A stretch of DNA of 64,000 nt from Pedobacter sp. MR2016-24 (lineage in GTDB: Bacteria > Bacteroidota > Bacteroidia > Sphingobacteriales > Sphingobacteriaceae). The notes under the pieces are model-generated. The model saw nothing but the letters and a program-made list of their open reading frames with translations. It did no database searches and was not told where the DNA came from. Shown piece by piece: positions 37,121 through 46,643 of this stretch. Each line of letters opens with the position of its first letter. The first letter of the stretch is position 1. Both the position numbers and the translations under genes were made by a program. The stretch is taken from the NCBI RefSeq assembly GCF_026239655.1, contig NZ_JAPIVO010000008.1:310001-374000 (forward strand), read 5' to 3'.

Positions 37121-39028
37121 TTAAGGCTGTATCGTATATAATTTGCTGTTTACACTTTTCAGTTGCTCAACAGGCACTTTCATCACTTTACGATCATAGG
37201 TCATAAAACCGTTAATCTCTCCCTCCACATCGGTAGTTTGCGTATACACTGCCGCAGATAACCCCAGGGGAATCAGTTCCGCCAGGCGATCCGTAAAAGA
37301 GGAATATTTCACAAACAGGTCATTCGAATTTTTAAAACTCTGGTATCCCCAGTTGTTTTTCTGCTGCCAGGTATGACCGTCTACAGGTAATCCCAGTCCC
37401 CCGAATTCGCCCAGCACCAAAATCTGTTTTTCTCCAAACAGATCCGGACTTGGCATTGCCGGATGCGGATAATTATGCAGGTCAATAATATGTCCGGTGA
37501 CATAAAAGTTACCCCCACTTGCACTGTTCACTAAACGCGAAGGATCTTTTTTCATCGTCCATTCCGTAATCTCCACCGTTTTAAATTGTCCCCATGCCTC
37601 GTTAAAAGGAACCCAGACCACAATTGAAGGGAAGTTATACAAGCTGTTGATAATGATATCCCATTCTTTTCTGTAATATCCTTCAGACGTTGCTGTACGG
37701 TTTTTATCACTTCCGTGATCCAGTACTCCCGGACGGTTTTCCCAGCCATTGCCCAGATCGCCACTAGGCATATCCTGCCATAACAGCATTCCGCTTTTAT
37801 CACAATAATTGTAATAACGTGCAGGTTCTACTTTGATATGCTTGCGGATCATATTAAAGCCCATCGCCTTTAATTTGTCGATATCATATACCATCGCTTT
37901 TTCTGTCGCCGCAGTATATAAACCGTCAGGATACCAGCCCTGGTCCAGCGGACCATACTGGAAAACGAATTGATTATTTAACAACATGCGCTGAATCCCT
38001 TTGGCATCTTTGCCCATGGAGATTTTACGCATGGCGAAGTAACTTTTGATATCGTCTACTACTTTATTTTTTCTTAGCAAGGTAATATGCAGGTCGTATA
38101 AAAAAGGATTGGTGGTAGACCATAATTTTTCATTTTCCATGCTAATCACTGCGGTTCCTGCTGCATCCACTTGCTTAGTAGTTACCACTGATTTACCATC
38201 CAGCACTTCAATCTTTAGCTGGTCGCCCGTCTGTATATTGGCTACCTCTGCACTGATGGTGATGGTATGTGCATCAATATCAGGCGTATGTTTAGTCGAC
38301 ATAATATAGGATTCAGGCACCGCTTCCAACCAGACGGTCTGCCAGATTCCTGTAACCGGCGTATACCAGATGCCTTCGGGTTTTCTTACCTGTTTACCCC
38401 TTGGCTGAGGTCCTTCGTCCGTAGGATCCCATACCCGGATTTTAATTTCCTGTTTCGCTCCATTATTCAGCAATGCCGTAATGTCAAACGTGAAAGGGTC
38501 GAAGCCACCTTCATGTTTACCCGCACTTTTGCCATTCACAAAAACTTCCGTTTGCCAGTCCACTGCTCCAAAATGTAATAAAACAGCTTTGTTTTTCATT
38601 GAAGAGGGAACGGTAATGGTATTGCTGTACCATAAGGTACTGTCTTTACCAACCGTTTTCCCTACGCCAGACAATGCAGATTCTACTGCAAAGGGCACCA
38701 GGATCTGACCATCATATTTCGTTGGAGCAGCTACAGTTTTAGGCACAATAGCATACTGCCACAGGCCGTTCAGGTTTTTCCAGTTATTGTTTCGCACCAG
38801 TTGCGGGCGCGGATATTCCGGAAGAGGTGCTTTAGGATTTACCTTTTCCGCCCATGGCGTTACAATTTTGTCCTTGATGACATGCCATTCCGTCTGCTGC
38901 GCATTTGCCTTGTTGGTTTGAGCACTGAGGTGAAGAGAAAGAAGAAAAAATGGAGAGAGAACTAATTGCTTTAGGTATGTACCAATAAAGGCCACACTTC
39001 TGCTGTAAGCCTGCGAACGTCTTTTCAT
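37121..39028 (-). CDS. secreted GH2-family glycoside hydrolase (beta-galactosidase/beta-glucuronidase type)
   Basis: Retaining exo-glycosidase, 635 residues. It has an N-terminal signal (LSLHLSAQ), a sugar-binding jelly-roll (about 70-235: NLNGLWQY, GIWQTVWLEAVPESYI), an Ig-like domain, and a TIM barrel. Catalytic acid/base is Glu477 in VPFNEAWGQF and nucleophile is Glu541 in LVLGEFGG. It is shorter than LacZ (about 1000) and lacks the C-terminal lactase domains. With galM downstream a beta-galactoside is the most likely substrate, but the subfamily is not readable. First gene of a five-gene run, divergent from the split hybrid sensor. Confidence 0.9.
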   Translation of the reverse strand: MKRRSQAYSRSVAFIGTYLKQLVLSPFFLLSLHLSAQTNKANAQQTEWHVIKDKIVTPWAEKVNPKAPLPEYPRPQLVRNNNWKNLNGLWQYAIVPKTVAAPTKYDGQILVPFAVESALSGVGKTVGKDSTLWYSNTITVPSSMKNKAVLLHFGAVDWQTEVFVNGKSAGKHEGGFDPFTFDITALLNNGAKQEIKIRVWDPTDEGPQPRGKQVRKPEGIWYTPVTGIWQTVWLEAVPESYIMSTKHTPDIDAHTITISAEVANIQTGDQLKIEVLDGKSVVTTKQVDAAGTAVISMENEKLWSTTNPFLYDLHITLLRKNKVVDDIKSYFAMRKISMGKDAKGIQRMLLNNQFVFQYGPLDQGWYPDGLYTAATEKAMVYDIDKLKAMGFNMIRKHIKVEPARYYNYCDKSGMLLWQDMPSGDLGNGWENRPGVLDHGSDKNRTATSEGYYRKEWDIIINSLYNFPSIVVWVPFNEAWGQFKTVEITEWTMKKDPSRLVNSASGGNFYVTGHIIDLHNYPHPAMPSPDLFGEKQILVLGEFGGLGLPVDGHTWQQKNNWGYQSFKNSNDLFVKYSSFTDRLAELIPLGLSAAVYTQTTDVEGEINGFMTYDRKVMKVPVEQLKSVNSKLYTIQP

Positions 39029-39063
39029 ATCTTTTATATTCGGTTAATTATTTCAAACAGGGT

Positions 39064-39134
39064 ATCAAATCCTGTTTAGACATCCATCAAATATGATACT
39101 TTTTCATGTTTACACTAATCAATTTTGTATCAAT
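39064..39134. promoter_or_regulatory. ATCAA repeats phased near the helical period upstream of GH2
   Basis: ATCAAAT at 39064-39070 and 39086-39092, ATCAATT at 39118-39124 and ATCAATC at 39129-39135. Start-to-start distances are 22, 32 and 11 bp, close to two, three and one DNA turns. They lie between the GH2 gene and the second hybrid two-component system, and the core resembles the TATCAA sites of the first locus. AT-rich, so chance is not excluded. Confidence 0.3.
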
Positions 39135-39144
39135 CTTTCCTCAA

Positions 39145-39176
39145 TTTGTCTCAGGTTTCATCATTAGTTATGTTTT
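39145..39176 (+). promoter_or_regulatory. candidate promoter of the split hybrid sensor
   Basis: TTTG at 39145-39148, 20-base spacer, TATGTTTT at 39169-39176 (7 of 8 against TAnnTTTG). It would start transcription near 39183, about 57 bp before the ATG at 39240. Confidence 0.45.
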
Positions 39177-39194
39177 GCTGCGCTGTGACGCAGC
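39177..39194 (+). other. GC-rich hairpin at the predicted 5-prime end of the sensor mRNA
   Basis: GCTGCG (39177-39182) and CGCAGC (39189-39194) form a 6-bp stem with a 6-base loop, immediately after the -7 element. It could protect the transcript end. Confidence 0.35.
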
Positions 39195-39239
39195 CTGAAT
39201 TCAGCTTTCCTGCTCAAAAAAAGCAATTAATTACACTTT

Positions 39240-42200
39240 ATGGAACCATCAAAGTCCATCTGTCTCTATTATTACGATCAGAATCATTATATTGAAAAGA
39301 GCCGATTCTTTAATATATTTGAAAACCAGCTAACCAAATTGAAAAAAACCGTAACCTTTCTGGTCTTATTGCTTTCGGCAAGCCTACTGTATGCCCAACC
39401 CTACTATTTCAAACATTACCAGGTAGAAAACGGGTTATCCAACAATACCGTGTTCTGTAGTGTACAAGATGGTAAAGGTTTCATGTGGTTTGGCACTAAA
39501 GACGGATTAAACAGATTTGATGGTTATTCTTTTAAGACTTACCGTAACGACCCTTCAAATCCAAAAAGTATTGGAAACGGACTCATTTACAGCCTGCACT
39601 GCGATAAAGATGCAACACTCTGGGTAGGTACGAACAAAGGACTGTATATTTATGATCCTGTAAATGACAGCTTTTCTCCCGTTAAACACACTGAACAAAT
39701 GAATATTCATCATATGGAAAGCGATGATGAAGGTAATTTGTGGATTACCGTGATAGGCAAACTTCATAAATACAATAAACAGAAGAAAACACTGTACGCC
39801 TTTAAAGACAAGGCTCCTTTTGATGTGAGCTCAGTTTACCAGGCTTCAGACCATACTATGTGGATCTCTACCACACGTGGAACGATAGAGAAATATAACC
39901 GTAAGAACAATACATTCAGGTCCTATAATGTTCTGGATAAAAATGATGAAGGCAAATACAATATGATTGCTGCTGTGAGAGAAACCGGGGATGGCAAGCT
40001 CGTCATCGGAACGACCACACAGGGATTAAAACTCTTCGATATCAAAACAGGTCAGGTTAAAAATCTGATTACATTGAATGATGACAGGACCCATATTTTT
40101 GTCAGGGATGTAGCTAAGCTGTCAGACCATGAGTTCTGGGCAGGTACAGAATCGGGTGTATATATATATAACCATCAAAATGGTAAAATAACACATCTTC
40201 AAAAGCAGTATAATAATAATTATACACTGTCAGATAATGCCGTATACACCGTTGCAAGAGACAGAGAAGGCGGAATTTGGTCTGGCACCTATTTTGGCGG
40301 GATCAATTATTACTCTCCCCAGTATTCCATTTTCACCAAATACTTTCCCATGCAGCAGGCCAATTCCATTAGTGGCAGCGACGTGAGGGAAATTCAAAAA
40401 GACAAGAATGGCAATTTCTGGATAGGGACAGAAGATGCCGGATTGAATAAGCTGGATGCAAAAACAGGACTTTTTACCAATTTTCTACCCAACGGCACAA
40501 AAAACAGCATCGCTTATTATAATATACATGGTTTGCAGGTGGACGGTGACAAGCTCTGGATTGGCACTTTTGAACATGGGATTGATCTCATGGATATCCA
40601 CACCAACAAAATCATTAAACATTATGGTATCCAGAACAGATCTTCGCTGAGATCTAACTTTATCATTGCTTTTTATAAAACCAAGGCCAATCAGATCATG
40701 CTCGCCAGTACCAACGGGCTATATACCTATGATCAGAAAAAAGATGACTTCGTCAGGGCAGGACCTGTTCCCTACACTTTTTACAATTCTATCTGCGAAG
40801 ATCATGAAGGTTATATCTGGGCGGGAACTTTCAATGAAGGTGTTTTTCGCTACAAGCCCGGAGAGCGCACTTTCAGAAATTTCAAGTCAGCAAATGCTGA
40901 TCCCGCCAGTCTGGGCAACAATACCATCAACGATATCTTTGAAGACAGCAAACACAGAATCTGGGTAACCACAGATGGCGGCGGTATATGTTTGTACGAC
41001 CGAAAAAAGCAGAACTTCCGGCGGTATACGGATAAAGATGGATTCCCAAGCAATTTTCTTTTCAGAATAGAGGAAGATGCAGCTCATAAGCTGTGGATCA
41101 GCAGTACGCGGGGGCTTGTCCATTTTGATCCGGAAAATGGCAGCATGAAAATATATTCAAAATCAGATGGTCTGCTCACGGATCAGTTTAACTACAATTC
41201 ATCTTTCAAAGCTGCTGACGGTCGTTTATATTTCGGCAGTGTAAAAGGACTGATCAGTTTTCAGCCAGACCAGCTCCATAATAAATCCTATGCCGTCCCC
41301 GTATTTCTTACCGATTTCCAGATTGAGAATGAGGAAAATGCTGACGACAAAAATCGTTCTCCCTTAAAAAAATCAATTCTCTATACCGATACCATTGTAT
41401 TGAACAGCAGCCAGTCTTCTTTTAGTATCAATTTTGCCGCACTCAGTTATTTTTCTCCGGAAATGACCCAGTATGCGTATAAGATGAGTGGATTGTATAA
41501 AGAATGGGTATACCTGAAAACAAACAGGAAGGTGTATTTTACCAAACTTGCTCCGGGTGATTATGTATTCGAAGCCAAAGCCCTGATCAATGGCAGCAAT
41601 GAGTGGAGCAACAGGAACGTAAAAGTTTTTATCAGGATTCTTCCCCCTTTCTGGAAAAGTCCGGCAGCCTGTATTTTATACTTTCTTTTTTTAGTGGCAG
41701 CAGGTTATTATCTCGTGATGCGTTACCACCGTCGTACTGCCCGTAAAAACAAAAGGCGGATGGAAGTTTTTGAACATGAAAAAGAGAAAGAAATTTACCA
41801 GGCCAAGATTGAGTTCTTCACCATGGTTTCCCATGAGATCAGGACACCACTAACACTCATCAAAGGGCCGATGGAAAAGATCATCAAGCTGGCACATCAG
41901 GTGCCTTCTATTGAGAAAAACCTGAGGATTATGGACAGGAATACGAATCGTTTGCTGAACCTGACCAATCAGCTGCTCGATTTCAGAAAAACAGAGATCA
42001 ACGGTTTCTCACTTAATTTTGTGAAAGCCAACATTTCAGAGATCTTACAGGACATCACCTTAAATTTCCAGCCGCTGGCGGAGCATAAAAATATCAGCTT
42101 ACAGACAGACCTGCTTGAGGATGCTTTTTACGCGTATGTAGATACTGAGGCCCTGCATAAAATACTGAGCAGCCTGATAGACAATGCCATTAAATATGGA

Positions 42201-42515
42201 AAATCCAGGGTGATCGTCAGCCTTCTGATTGATCCGAAAGATGAAAACTATTTCCAGGTAAAGGTGATGAGCGATGGTGCAATTATTCCGGCCTATCTCC
42301 ATCAAAAGGTCTTTGAACCTTTTTACCGGATCAAAGAAACGGAAATAAGTCCCGGCACCGGCATTGGACTGTCCATCTCGCGCTCACTGGCAGAGCTGCA
42401 CCAGGGAACACTGGTTATAAAGAATACCATTCCCGATTTTAATATATTTGTGATTAGGCTCCCGATTCATCAATTGATTGAATTTAACCTCAATGGAAAA
42501 TGGAAAAAGCATTAA
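39240..42515 (+). CDS. hybrid-type sensor kinase lacking its receiver (propeller, Y_Y_Y, kinase)
   Basis: Membrane sensor of the hybrid two-component group, 1091 residues, but ending after the HATPase domain. The ATG at 39240 puts 33 residues before a normal signal sequence (LKKTVTFLVLLLSASLLYAQ); a TTG at 39339 would start right there and may be the real start. Reg_prop repeats (FMWFGTKDGLNRF, TLWVGTNKGLYIY, NFWIGTEDAGLNKL), Y_Y_Y domain (about 720-800), membrane segment (about 807-830), HisKA with His865 in MVSHEIRTPL, HATPase with a recognisable GTGIGLSISRS box. The N box is LIDNAIKYG. The missing receiver and HTH are in the next ORF, which overlaps by 16 bases in the -1 frame. Confidence 0.92.
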   Translation: MEPSKSICLYYYDQNHYIEKSRFFNIFENQLTKLKKTVTFLVLLLSASLLYAQPYYFKHYQVENGLSNNTVFCSVQDGKGFMWFGTKDGLNRFDGYSFKTYRNDPSNPKSIGNGLIYSLHCDKDATLWVGTNKGLYIYDPVNDSFSPVKHTEQMNIHHMESDDEGNLWITVIGKLHKYNKQKKTLYAFKDKAPFDVSSVYQASDHTMWISTTRGTIEKYNRKNNTFRSYNVLDKNDEGKYNMIAAVRETGDGKLVIGTTTQGLKLFDIKTGQVKNLITLNDDRTHIFVRDVAKLSDHEFWAGTESGVYIYNHQNGKITHLQKQYNNNYTLSDNAVYTVARDREGGIWSGTYFGGINYYSPQYSIFTKYFPMQQANSISGSDVREIQKDKNGNFWIGTEDAGLNKLDAKTGLFTNFLPNGTKNSIAYYNIHGLQVDGDKLWIGTFEHGIDLMDIHTNKIIKHYGIQNRSSLRSNFIIAFYKTKANQIMLASTNGLYTYDQKKDDFVRAGPVPYTFYNSICEDHEGYIWAGTFNEGVFRYKPGERTFRNFKSANADPASLGNNTINDIFEDSKHRIWVTTDGGGICLYDRKKQNFRRYTDKDGFPSNFLFRIEEDAAHKLWISSTRGLVHFDPENGSMKIYSKSDGLLTDQFNYNSSFKAADGRLYFGSVKGLISFQPDQLHNKSYAVPVFLTDFQIENEENADDKNRSPLKKSILYTDTIVLNSSQSSFSINFAALSYFSPEMTQYAYKMSGLYKEWVYLKTNRKVYFTKLAPGDYVFEAKALINGSNEWSNRNVKVFIRILPPFWKSPAACILYFLFLVAAGYYLVMRYHRRTARKNKRRMEVFEHEKEKEIYQAKIEFFTMVSHEIRTPLTLIKGPMEKIIKLAHQVPSIEKNLRIMDRNTNRLLNLTNQLLDFRKTEINGFSLNFVKANISEILQDITLNFQPLAEHKNISLQTDLLEDAFYAYVDTEALHKILSSLIDNAIKYGKSRVIVSLLIDPKDENYFQVKVMSDGAIIPAYLHQKVFEPFYRIKETEISPGTGIGLSISRSLAELHQGTLVIKNTIPDFNIFVIRLPIHQLIEFNLNGKWKKH

Positions 42516-43327
42516 ATACTGATTTAATTCAGCACGTTGAAGATGTAAAACCTTTTATCTTACTGGTAGATGATAATGAGGACATATTGGATTTTGTATC
42601 GGACGACCTCAGTGAAAAATATCATGTACTTACCGCTAAAAACGGTGTCGAAGCCCTTGTCATTTTACATCAGGAAATTGTGCAACTGGTGATCAGCGAC
42701 ATTATGATGCCGGAAATGGATGGTTTTGAATTGTGTGAAAAGATCAAGTCGACACTGGAATTCAGCCATATCCCTGTGATCCTGTTAACAGCAAAAAATA
42801 CCATGCAGTCAAAAATTGAAGGGCTGGAACTGGGTGCTGATGCTTATGTAGAAAAACCATTTTCTCCGGAATTTTTGCAGGTACAGGTTTCCTCACTGAT
42901 CAAAAACAGGAACAAGATCAAGGCTTATTTCTCCAGTACACCACTGATCCATATTAAAAGTATGGCTTATTCTAAAGCTGACGAGTTGTTTTTGGGGAAA
43001 TTGCAGGAGACGATTCACAAAAACCTGGATAACCCCAACCTTGACGTAGAACATCTTGCCGAGAACATGAATATTAGTCGCCCTACGCTCTACCGGAAAA
43101 TCAAGGCAATTTCGGACCTCAGTCCCAATGAACTGATTAACCTTGCCCGTTTGAAGAGGGCTGCAGAATTACTCAACGAAGGCGTGCTGAAAATATATGA
43201 GATCTCAGAACTGGTAGGCTACAGCTCACAAACACATTTCGGCAGGAACTTTTCCAAACAGTTCGGCATGTCGCCCACAGAATATATCAACAGCAAACAA
43301 GCAGAACGGAATATTAACCAGCTTTAA
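42500..43327 (+). CDS. AraC-type response regulator, detached C-terminal half of a hybrid system
   Basis: 275 residues: a receiver (about 18-130) with acidic Asp24/Asp25, phospho-acceptor Asp67 in LVISDIMMPEMDG and Lys in EKPFSPEF, then an AraC-type HTH (about 165-272: NISRPTLYRKIKAIS, VGYSSQTHFGRNFSKQFG). This is exactly the part missing from the preceding sensor. Its ATG lies within the last codons of that gene, so translation is probably coupled. It should activate the GH2-led operon. Its stop overlaps the convergent beta-helix gene by 14 bases. Confidence 0.93.
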   Translation: MEKALNTDLIQHVEDVKPFILLVDDNEDILDFVSDDLSEKYHVLTAKNGVEALVILHQEIVQLVISDIMMPEMDGFELCEKIKSTLEFSHIPVILLTAKNTMQSKIEGLELGADAYVEKPFSPEFLQVQVSSLIKNRNKIKAYFSSTPLIHIKSMAYSKADELFLGKLQETIHKNLDNPNLDVEHLAENMNISRPTLYRKIKAISDLSPNELINLARLKRAAELLNEGVLKIYEISELVGYSSQTHFGRNFSKQFGMSPTEYINSKQAERNINQL

Positions 43328-45377
43328 AAATTACTCTATCCCCCATTAACTCCCAGACTACAGTTCCGTCATTTGCTGTATCAGCCGTAGTTTTAAACAT
43401 TAAGGTGCCAGTACGTCCCGCTTTGACACAGCGCCATACTTTGGTGCCTGCATAGACCGTCTGCCCTTTATTCACCGGCTTACTTTTCTCCCAGCTATTT
43501 TGTGCCGCAAAACCGGAATTTGTGGCTATCCATTGCATAGGCGGATTATTGATATCACGGATCACCGATCCTTTTGAATAATTACCATAAGCAGGGATCT
43601 TCGAACCATAACTCTGCGTAATGATCCATGGTTTATTCTTCTGGTTGAAACCGGGTATAATGACTTCCGGCAGATCATCCGTACTACCAGAATAGTTATC
43701 CCGGAAACCTGTAGTGGGATAAGGTTTGTCTTTGGTGACCATGTATGAAGTCACTACACTGGAAAAGCCTATTTCATCCAGGCCATGTCCGCTGATCTGA
43801 TTATCAGCAACAATCAGGTTATTCATTTTAGTAAAACCGACGCCAGTAAAATAGATGCCGTGCGTGGTATATACGCTGTCTTTCATCGACTGAAAAGTTA
43901 ACCTTTTACTATTGCGCAACTGGTTACCAGAGATATTCAGTTGTGTGATCCATCCATCTTTTGCCTCTATTAAAATATCTGCTGCTACTTTTTTATTCAG
44001 CCAGTTACGGCCATCAGTTACAGAGTTGTCTTTGATGAGACCGAACAGGTTGGTGGCCACTGCACTGAAGTAGATCCCATGTGCACCCGCAGCATTAACA
44101 TGGTTGTTAACCAGTTTGAGATCCCGTGCTTGTCCCCCTACAAATATCCCGTTATTCTTGGTATCATATACAGAGTTTCCATCTAGTACTATATCGCGAC
44201 TCTGCCCTTTTGCACTGTTCACGACCATGATGCCGTTTCCATCTTCAATCCCATTGATCACTTTACGATTCTGGTTATCCCCAATTCCGTTAATGGTGTT
44301 ATGCAGTACTTTCACGTGGAAAGCATCGATCACATAAATCCCGCAGCTTTGCGAACGGGAAGCTGTAGTATCGGTATCGAAGTTGAACTCTCCACGGATG
44401 AAATTCTCACTGATAATTGTATTTCTCGCCGTCCCCTGCGCATAGTCATCGCCATAAAAAATGGCTGCTGCAGAACCCGCATCACCTGCGTTTTTGTTTC
44501 CCGCGCAATAGAAGTGATTAGAGGAAATCAGCGTTTGCCGGCATCTTTGTGCATCTATTCCATTATCACCTGTAAATTCTATTCTGTTGAGCGTAATGCG
44601 CAGATTCTGACACTGGTGATTGGCCAGGCCTATTCCCGAAATCTGCGACAGATAATTATCTTCGATAGTCAGCCTGTTGATGCGGTACGAAGAAATGGCA
44701 TGCGTACCTACAAACTGAAACGTATTGTGCAGGATCCTGATATCAGCACATTCGTTACGCCCGAAATTACTGATGGCTCCATCCAGAGGTTTAAAGTTGA
44801 TGTTATACCTGCCTAACCTTAAGAAGTCGCAGTTCCTGATGGTGATATCTTTCCCTTTGAACAACAATGCCCTGCCATAAGCATCACTGAAACGGCATTC
44901 TTCTATTAGCACATTTTCGGACGGTTTCTGATCGAAACTGATATTCATGATACTGTATCTGCCCTTTGATTCGACCGACTTCTGATCCGGCGCTACTGGT
45001 CGCCCTCCGGAAAGACCTAATCCCCTGATGGTGATGTGCTCTCCCTGAACGTTGATTAAAGCCGGGTGACCCGCATCTGCAACAGTATCGGTCACCAGTA
45101 AAGAATTCTCTTTACCGTTTCCCTGTATCGTTACATTCGAAGTAATATTTAATGAACTTGTTGACGGAATATAATATTTACCAGAGGGCACCAATAATAT
45201 TTTCATCTCTTTCGAGGCGGCATCAATACCTTTCTGAAACGCAGGCGCATCATTATGTTTACCATCGCCGACAGCACCAAACTGTTTTACATCAAATACA
45301 ATATCATTTTGGGCTAAAACAGTATCGGCGCAAAAAAGGAACAGGACAAAAGAAAACAGGACAGGGAATAAACGCAT
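43314..45377 (-). CDS. secreted right-handed parallel beta-helix protein (Pectate_lyase_3 type)
   Basis: 687 residues with a signal peptide (FCADTVLAQ). The N-terminus has the pectate-lyase-3 signature VKQFGAVGDGKHNDAPAFQKG, followed by many beta-helix rungs (about 80-540: VLIEECRFSDAYG, LTIEDNYLSQISG, LKLVNNHVNAAG). The C-terminal about 100 residues look like a separate beta domain. Such proteins are polysaccharide lyases, epimerases or tail-spike-like hydrolases. Catalytic residues cannot be identified here. It is 12 bp after the polymerase-like gene and reads as the last gene of the polysaccharide operon, so it may trim or modify that polymer. Confidence 0.85.
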   Translation of the reverse strand: MRLFPVLFSFVLFLFCADTVLAQNDIVFDVKQFGAVGDGKHNDAPAFQKGIDAASKEMKILLVPSGKYYIPSTSSLNITSNVTIQGNGKENSLLVTDTVADAGHPALINVQGEHITIRGLGLSGGRPVAPDQKSVESKGRYSIMNISFDQKPSENVLIEECRFSDAYGRALLFKGKDITIRNCDFLRLGRYNINFKPLDGAISNFGRNECADIRILHNTFQFVGTHAISSYRINRLTIEDNYLSQISGIGLANHQCQNLRITLNRIEFTGDNGIDAQRCRQTLISSNHFYCAGNKNAGDAGSAAAIFYGDDYAQGTARNTIISENFIRGEFNFDTDTTASRSQSCGIYVIDAFHVKVLHNTINGIGDNQNRKVINGIEDGNGIMVVNSAKGQSRDIVLDGNSVYDTKNNGIFVGGQARDLKLVNNHVNAAGAHGIYFSAVATNLFGLIKDNSVTDGRNWLNKKVAADILIEAKDGWITQLNISGNQLRNSKRLTFQSMKDSVYTTHGIYFTGVGFTKMNNLIVADNQISGHGLDEIGFSSVVTSYMVTKDKPYPTTGFRDNYSGSTDDLPEVIIPGFNQKNKPWIITQSYGSKIPAYGNYSKGSVIRDINNPPMQWIATNSGFAAQNSWEKSKPVNKGQTVYAGTKVWRCVKAGRTGTLMFKTTADTANDGTVVWELMGDRVIFKAG

Positions 45378-45389
45378 GATAAATTCAGT

Positions 45390-46643
45390 TTAATCACCCA
45401 CAATTTCGCTACGCTCTATCCAGAAAGGTAATGATAAAAGGATCCATAAAGACAGGTAAGCGAATTCAGGAACCGAACACATCAGCATCATGAAAGCAGC
45501 GAACAGGGCAATGACATAATATTTTTTAAATTGTAAGTTTTTAAGCTTTATAAAGGCGTGCTTAAAATAGAACACCGTAAAGACAACAAGACCAAGCAGC
45601 CCATTGTTTACCAATAGTGTAGAGAAGAAGTCCGTGGACCTCACATAACCGAATCCGAGGCCTGTAAATTTCCCTACGATATTCATCTGGTCTTTCCAGT
45701 AATTGAACTGATGCAGGAAGTAACCCGAACGTTCTGAGCCCGATTGATTGGTACCCGAGAATTTATCGATAAACACACTGTGCACCAGCTTATGAATAGC
45801 CGGAGAAATAAAAAAGAGCCCTACCAATATGGCAACGATAAGCGGCAGCACCCAGATCATTTGTTTTGCGATCCTTCTGTCTGCCACACAGGCACCGAAC
45901 ATCAGGATAATTATCCCTAAATAAGCAGAGGTAGAAAAAGTAAGCAACAGTGCCAGTCCGAATAAGGCTAAGTCCAGATAACGCTTTAGCGGGATCGTCA
46001 AAATCCAGAATGGAATGAGAGAGAAGGCAAACATGGAAGGTTCGCCAGTTAAGCTCTTCAAACGCTGCATGCGCAATCCACTCAGCGTGATGGTCTGGAA
46101 CAAGCTCCCGCTGCCAGGTTTATTGTTAAAAACCCTGTTCGTGAGCAGGTCGCCATTTACCCCTGTCAGCTGAAAAATGATAATTTCCAGAAATCCGAGG
46201 ATGACGATTACCCGCAATCCGATATACAGATAGCGAAGATGACTTGTTGTAGCATAATAGCGCAGATACAGATAACACAGGATTCCGGCAAATAAGTAGA
46301 TGGTCTGACTGAATAAGGTAGTACGCAATAGTGTTTTTTCCGGACTAGCCTTATCTGTCAACGTGAGCGAAGGATCCAGCTGGACAGAGAAAAGCCATAC
46401 ATGTGCCTGTGCAAGTACGTTGAGTACTACAAATACAGCCCCTATGATCAGCAGGTTTTTGATCAGCGCTTTATCGCCCAGATAACTCACCGCCAGAAAC
46501 AACGGACAGCCCAGGTATATTAAAACATACGAAGGTACCGTTAAGGATACCTTCGTATAAAGAACTATAGAAACAATGAATGAGATGCACAGTAACAGTG
46601 CAAGATACAATTGGGTAATGTTAAGCAACTTCTTTTCGGGCAT
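45390..46643 (-). CDS. O-antigen polymerase/ligase-like membrane protein
   Basis: 417 residues with about ten hydrophobic segments and a larger periplasmic loop containing SGLRMQRLKSLTGEPSMFAF, the type of loop and Arg/Glu residues seen in Wzy/WaaL proteins. It would polymerise lipid-linked repeat units or transfer the polymer to an acceptor. Its start overlaps the preceding glycosyltransferase by 23 bases. These proteins diverge strongly, so the assignment leans on topology and on the flippase and glycosyltransferases in the same operon. Confidence 0.75.
   Translation of the reverse strand: MPEKKLLNITQLYLALLLCISFIVSIVLYTKVSLTVPSYVLIYLGCPLFLAVSYLGDKALIKNLLIIGAVFVVLNVLAQAHVWLFSVQLDPSLTLTDKASPEKTLLRTTLFSQTIYLFAGILCYLYLRYYATTSHLRYLYIGLRVIVILGFLEIIIFQLTGVNGDLLTNRVFNNKPGSGSLFQTITLSGLRMQRLKSLTGEPSMFAFSLIPFWILTIPLKRYLDLALFGLALLLTFSTSAYLGIIILMFGACVADRRIAKQMIWVLPLIVAILVGLFFISPAIHKLVHSVFIDKFSGTNQSGSERSGYFLHQFNYWKDQMNIVGKFTGLGFGYVRSTDFFSTLLVNNGLLGLVVFTVFYFKHAFIKLKNLQFKKYYVIALFAAFMMLMCSVPEFAYLSLWILLSLPFWIERSEIVGD

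Noticed and set aside
44301..44816. 171-codon plus-strand ORF
   Set aside because: Antisense to the beta-helix gene, no recognisable domain.
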